This document shows, piece after piece, positions 8,808 to 11,542 of a stretch of DNA of 11,542 nt. The position numbers were made by a program, and so were the translations under genes. The notes beneath the pieces were generated by a model, which was not told the DNA's origin, searched no databases, and worked only from the letters and a program-made list of their open reading frames with translations. The stretch comes from an archaeon. Its GTDB lineage: Archaea; Nanobdellota; Nanobdellia; Woesearchaeales; JAHJEM01. The first letter of the stretch is position 1. Every line of letters begins with the position of its first letter. The stretch covers positions 1-11,542 of the forward strand of contig JAGVFV010000189.1 of the NCBI GenBank assembly GCA_020057445.1, written 5' to 3'.

Positions 8808-8815
8808 TATAAAAG
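8808..8815 (-). promoter_or_regulatory. TATA-like box for the pseudouridine synthase gene
   Basis: The minus strand reads TTTTATAA, centred about 29.5 nt upstream of the ATG at 8782. Short T-runs in the 62-base gap just upstream could help end the thiolase transcript, but no hairpin is evident. Confidence 0.6.
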
Positions 8816-8844
8816 TATTGCAAAACGACTGCAGGAAAACCAGG

Positions 8845-9606
8845 TCATCCATAGATCGCAAGATGCCTAGCAAAGACATTTACCTTCGTCCCTGGATGAT
8901 CCTTCTCAAACTCATTCAACGCATCGCGCACGTCATTTCGAAGCGACTTGCGCATGTACGGACACTCGACGAACGGAGGGGCAAGACTATTAAGAACAGC
9001 ATACAACATGACCTCCTTCTCCTTCATCATGCAAAACGGCTTCACCCGCCTCGCAAATTGCCCCCTGCTTTCGCTTCTTGGCAATTGCGCCTTTGCAAGA
9101 TCGTCCTTGCATGCGAAGAGATTCATCAATACCGTCTGCGCCTCATCATCAAGATTATGACCGAGCGCGAGTACGTCGTGGTCCTTCACGCACGCATTCA
9201 GCATCTCGCGTCTCAGCTTACCGCAAACGGTGCACGGATGCTCCTTCAAGAGCATATGCTCATCCAGCGTCTTTCCTGTCATTTCCTTGAAGGAAACAAC
9301 GTGCAACGACACATTCCATTCTGCGCACTTCTTCTTCACGTGCGACAGCGTATGCTCACGATAGCCAAAAATGCCCTCGTCAACGACCGCGGCAGAGACA
9401 TGGATGAAATATTTCCTCAACAGGAACAGCAGGCTCATCGAGTCCTTCCCGCCGGAAACGGCGACGCATATCCTGTCTTTCTTCGAAAAAAGACAGAATG
9501 TCCTAATCGTCGCGAGCACCTTCTTCTCAAAATACGAGATAAAGTGCTTTCTGCAAAGAGAAGGATTCGCCATCACGGCTTTGGCATTGCAATTCCTGCA
9601 CTCCAT
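8845..9606 (-). CDS. NcsA/TtuA-like tRNA 2-thiolation enzyme lacking the C-terminal zinc finger
   Basis: This 253-residue protein is a PP-loop ATPase of the TtuA/NcsA/Ctu1 group, which adenylates a tRNA uridine and replaces its 2-oxygen with sulfur. Visible features in order: an N-terminal zinc finger (Cys3, Cys6, Cys18, His21) followed by FISYFEKKV; the ATP-binding SGGKDS loop (51-56); HPCTVCGKLRR with Cys125 and Cys128; ALGHNLDDEAQT (147-158); and ECPYMRKSLRNDVRD with Cys215. Cys125, Cys128 and Cys215 match the spacing of the three cysteines that hold the [4Fe-4S] cluster in TtuA. The protein ends about 12 residues after HPGTK, and the usual second CxxC...CxxC zinc finger is absent in all frames before the next promoter. 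ATG 9606 is preferred over ATG 9612 on TATA spacing. Site (U34 or U54) is undecided. TtcA is less likely because of the N-terminal finger. Confidence 0.9.
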   Translation of the reverse strand: MECRNCNAKAVMANPSLCRKHFISYFEKKVLATIRTFCLFSKKDRICVAVSGGKDSMSLLFLLRKYFIHVSAAVVDEGIFGYREHTLSHVKKKCAEWNVSLHVVSFKEMTGKTLDEHMLLKEHPCTVCGKLRREMLNACVKDHDVLALGHNLDDEAQTVLMNLFACKDDLAKAQLPRSESRGQFARRVKPFCMMKEKEVMLYAVLNSLAPPFVECPYMRKSLRNDVRDALNEFEKDHPGTKVNVFARHLAIYG

Positions 9607-9630
9607 AAACATCCCAGAACGATCTCTCCC

Positions 9631-9638
9631 TTTTTAAG
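9631..9638 (-). promoter_or_regulatory. TATA-like box for the tRNA thiolation gene
   Basis: The minus strand reads CTTAAAAA, centred about 28.5 nt upstream of the ATG at 9606 and only 22.5 nt from the ATG at 9612, which is why the inner ATG is chosen. It is one half of a 96-base divergent promoter region. Confidence 0.5.
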
Positions 9639-9672
9639 CATACTGCTCCACGTGCGCGTCAGTTTGGAAACC

Positions 9673-9680
9673 TATAAAAA
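9673..9680 (+). promoter_or_regulatory. TATA-like box for the FabH-like synthase gene
   Basis: The plus strand reads TATAAAAA, centred about 26.5 nt upstream of the ATG at 9703. It is the other half of the divergent region 9607-9702; no operator or long palindrome was noticed between the two boxes. Confidence 0.65.
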
Positions 9681-9702
9681 CAAAACATCCCTTCCTGTGC
9701 AC

Positions 9703-11328
9703 ATGAGACTTGTCTCGTCTGCAGTTTACAACCCGTCCACAGGTTTTCGCCTGTTACCCTTCTCTGACCGTCGCATTGCTCAGGGCGATGCATCAGATAT
9801 TGCAGCTCTCTCCAAATCCATTGCAGAATTCTTGCCAGACAAGTACGAAAAGAATGCCAATGCGACAAACGTGAACAGCCTTGCCGCAGCACGAGCGTTA
9901 CTCACAAACGCAGGAATCCCTCCTGAATCTCTCGACGCCATCATCGTCGCCACCGCAACGCCGGAGATGGGATTTCCAAGCGAAGCCTGCCTCATCCAGC
10001 TCGCCCTCGGCGCAAGAAACGTAGACTATGCAATAGACATCAACGCTTTCCCAGACAATATCTTTGCAGGAATCCACATCGGCACCACCAGCCCCTCATA
10101 CCGAGGAGAAGGCTACAAACTTGTCATCATCGCAGACAGCAACGAAAAATGGGACAAGCTCTCTGAAAGCGCAAAGCCTCCCCGCTACCTTGGCGGAGCG
10201 ATCGCGCTCCTCTTCCATAATGACCTCCACCTCCAATATCCTGTCGGCATACCGTCACTTCCGTACCTTGCGACAGGACATTATCTTCCAGGAAAACCCA
10301 TCTCCAACGAAGAGCTGGTCTCGCTCGTCCGTGAACTCAACCAATACGATGCCAATGAAACTCTCGTCAAGACATTTCCCTCAAGCGTTTCCTGGATCGA
10401 AACCATGGTCGGAGCAAAGAATCGCTACTACTCTTCGCCAGACGAAGACTGCGTCGACCTGGCAGAACAAGCTCTCCTTCTTGCGGACAAGCGAAGCAGA
10501 GGAGCATTTGCACCAGAAAAAGTGACTGCAATCGGCTGCTCGACAATCTCAGGACAACAAGATGTCTTCAACCCTGCAAAGGATGAAAACAGACGACCAA
10601 AGTATAGCGTCTATCCTGTCGCAAGACGGCTTGCAGAGCGCATCGGCGCAAAACCGCTCTATGCAGTGGATGTCAGCGCCGCCTGCGCAGGCTCAACGAT
10701 TGCGAACTATGTTGTCAATACGGCACCCGTCCCTGCCAACGCCATCGGACAGAGCATTGTCAATTCTGTCGAGCAGCTCGACCGCATCATAGACTTCGAC
10801 ATTGACCGTGACTCTAACCTCGTTCTCTTCGGTAGCGGAGACGGCATTGTCATCCAAGGACCGCGAGATCCAAGATACCCGCTCGCAGGACTTCGCTCCC
10901 TCGCAACCACAAGCAACCCATTTGATGGAAGGGCGATGGACATCTACAGGAACAAACGAGGGCTCATAAAGATGCCAAACGGAGGCAGAGTTCTTAAAGA
11001 TGCGACAAGATCCATGATCGCAAACTCCCATGCGGCGATGGAATACGCGGGGTGGACAAAAGACATGATCGATCTCATGGCACCCCACCAGGCAAACCAA
11101 CGCATCATCGACGCCGTCATGAAAAAAGACGGGCTTGACCCTGCAATCGTGCTCCAGACCATCCAGATGACTGCAAACATATCCAATGCTACTGTCCCTG
11201 TCGGCATCTCCCTCCTAGACGAAGAAGGAAGGATCAGCTACCTCGTCAGAGGAGAAAAGGGGACAAAGATCGTGGAGACCCAGTTTGGCAGCGGAGTGGT
11301 CGGATCTGCCGCAGCATGCCAATATTAA
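9703..11328 (+). CDS. FabH-like 3-oxoacyl-ACP synthase III family protein with an extra degenerate N-terminal thiolase half
   Basis: This 541-residue thiolase-fold enzyme is much longer than FabH (about 320). Residues 183-541 form a complete FabH-like unit: YLATGHYLPGKPISNEEL (188-205) as in FabH N-termini, the nucleophile motif DVSAACAGS with Cys328, LFGSGDG (375-381), APHQANQRI with His462, NISNATVP with Asn492, and a terminal FGSGVVGSAA. The Cys-His-Asn triad is therefore intact. Residues 1-178 look like a second FabH N-half: ALLTNAGIPPESLDAIIVAT (65-84), FPSEACLIQLALGA (91-104), then YAIDINAFPDN, where Pro117 stands at the expected Cys position; no matching C-half follows. FabH normally condenses an acyl-CoA with malonyl-ACP; the substrate here is unknown, and archaea normally do not build membranes from fatty acids. 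The start is set by the TATA-like box; the frame is open further upstream, but that part is antisense to the thiolase gene. It ends convergently with the sulfur carrier gene. Confidence 0.9.
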   Translation: MRLVSSAVYNPSTGFRLLPFSDRRIAQGDASDIAALSKSIAEFLPDKYEKNANATNVNSLAAARALLTNAGIPPESLDAIIVATATPEMGFPSEACLIQLALGARNVDYAIDINAFPDNIFAGIHIGTTSPSYRGEGYKLVIIADSNEKWDKLSESAKPPRYLGGAIALLFHNDLHLQYPVGIPSLPYLATGHYLPGKPISNEELVSLVRELNQYDANETLVKTFPSSVSWIETMVGAKNRYYSSPDEDCVDLAEQALLLADKRSRGAFAPEKVTAIGCSTISGQQDVFNPAKDENRRPKYSVYPVARRLAERIGAKPLYAVDVSAACAGSTIANYVVNTAPVPANAIGQSIVNSVEQLDRIIDFDIDRDSNLVLFGSGDGIVIQGPRDPRYPLAGLRSLATTSNPFDGRAMDIYRNKRGLIKMPNGGRVLKDATRSMIANSHAAMEYAGWTKDMIDLMAPHQANQRIIDAVMKKDGLDPAIVLQTIQMTANISNATVPVGISLLDEEGRISYLVRGEKGTKIVETQFGSGVVGSAAACQY

Positions 11329-11519
11329 CCCCCAGACACGACACTAAGAATCGACACGGCATCAGCATCCTTCAACTCATCCTTCTCAGTGATGATAGTC
11401 CCATTCCTCGCAATCAACACTGTCTCCGGATTAATCTTCAGCTTTTCCAAGAGATCGGATGCGAGTCCCTCAAAAGACAACTGGACTTTTTTCCTTTCCC
11501 TCTCGATAAACACATCCAT
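11325..11519 (-). CDS. ThiS/MoaD/SAMP-like ubiquitin-fold sulfur carrier
   Basis: This 64-residue protein has the size and pattern of small beta-grasp sulfur carriers (ThiS, MoaD, TtuB, archaeal SAMPs): a first beta strand MDVFIER, LLEKLKINPETVLIARNG (23-40), an acidic loop with ITEKDEL (43-49), and DADAVSILSVVSGG at the end. The C-terminal Gly-Gly is exposed by the stop codon, as needed for adenylation by an E1-like enzyme and conversion to a thiocarboxylate. It could supply sulfur to the NcsA/TtuA-like enzyme encoded at 8845-9606, or act in thiamin or molybdopterin synthesis or as a protein modifier; the partner assignment is inference. The ATG at 11519 gives the family length; in-frame GTG 11522 and TTG 11528 also exist. 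Upstream sequence is lost because the window continues into apparent adapter at 11531. Its stop overlaps the synthase stop within TTAA. Confidence 0.88.
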   Translation of the reverse strand: MDVFIERERKKVQLSFEGLASDLLEKLKINPETVLIARNGTIITEKDELKDADAVSILSVVSGG

Positions 11520-11530
11520 CACATACAATA

Positions 11531-11542
11531 AGATCGGAAGAG
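11531..11542 (+). other. Probable residual Illumina TruSeq adapter at contig end
   Basis: The final 12 bases, AGATCGGAAGAG, are identical to the start of the standard Illumina TruSeq adapter. An exact chance match placed exactly at the end is very unlikely. Treat as non-genomic; the last reliable base is probably 11530. Confidence 0.85.

Noticed and set aside
8791..9702. Upstream in-frame extension of the FabH-like gene, open for 304 more codons
   Set aside because: It lies antisense to the well-supported thiolase gene and into the pseudouridine synthase promoter, its residue composition is unlike any synthase, and the TATA-like box fixes the start at 9703.

Overview
The window looks like an archaeal contig, most probably from a DPANN lineage such as Woesearchaeota. 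An archaeal RNase P protein (Rpp30), an archaeal-type NcsA/TtuA tRNA thiolase, a MEMO-family protein and a ThiS/SAMP-like ubiquitin-fold carrier sit beside a membrane-anchored protein whose N-terminus (Lys-Gly-Gln-Leu-Thr followed by a hydrophobic helix) is typical of many DPANN secreted proteins. TATA-like elements stand at a near-constant distance from the start codons and no convincing Shine-Dalgarno sites were seen, which also fits an archaeon. The lineage assignment is from recognition of families, not from a search.

Layout, left to right. At 1-1263 (minus) is the N-terminal 421 residues of a membrane-anchored extracellular protein that runs off the left edge. At 1404-2255 (minus) is a MEMO/AmmeMemoRadiSam-B protein. 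At 2363-7453 (minus) is a 1696-residue secreted, cysteine-rich protein with Asp-rich putative Ca-binding repeats and carbohydrate-binding-like beta-sandwich modules. At 7488-9606 (minus) follow three RNA genes: RNase P component 3, an RsuA/RluB-type pseudouridine synthase and an NcsA/TtuA-like tRNA 2-thiolation enzyme. A divergent promoter region (9607-9702) leads to 9703-11328 (plus), a FabH-like beta-ketoacyl synthase with an extra degenerate N-terminal thiolase half. At 11325-11519 (minus) a ThiS/MoaD/SAMP-like sulfur carrier ends convergently against it.

How they fit together: the right part is mainly tRNA and rRNA processing and modification, and the thiolase and the ubiquitin-like carrier are plausible partners in making 2-thiouridine in tRNA. 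The left part is cell-surface material. Each of the seven genes with a visible upstream region has its own TATA-like box centred about 26-30 nt before the chosen start codon, so transcription appears to be gene by gene and leaderless. No gene-free stretch exceeds 300 bases; the longest is 140 bases (1264-1403).

The last 12 bases (11531-11542) equal the start of the common Illumina TruSeq adapter. They are probably not genomic, and the right edge is then a true contig end. I see no tRNA or rRNA gene, mobile element or CRISPR array.
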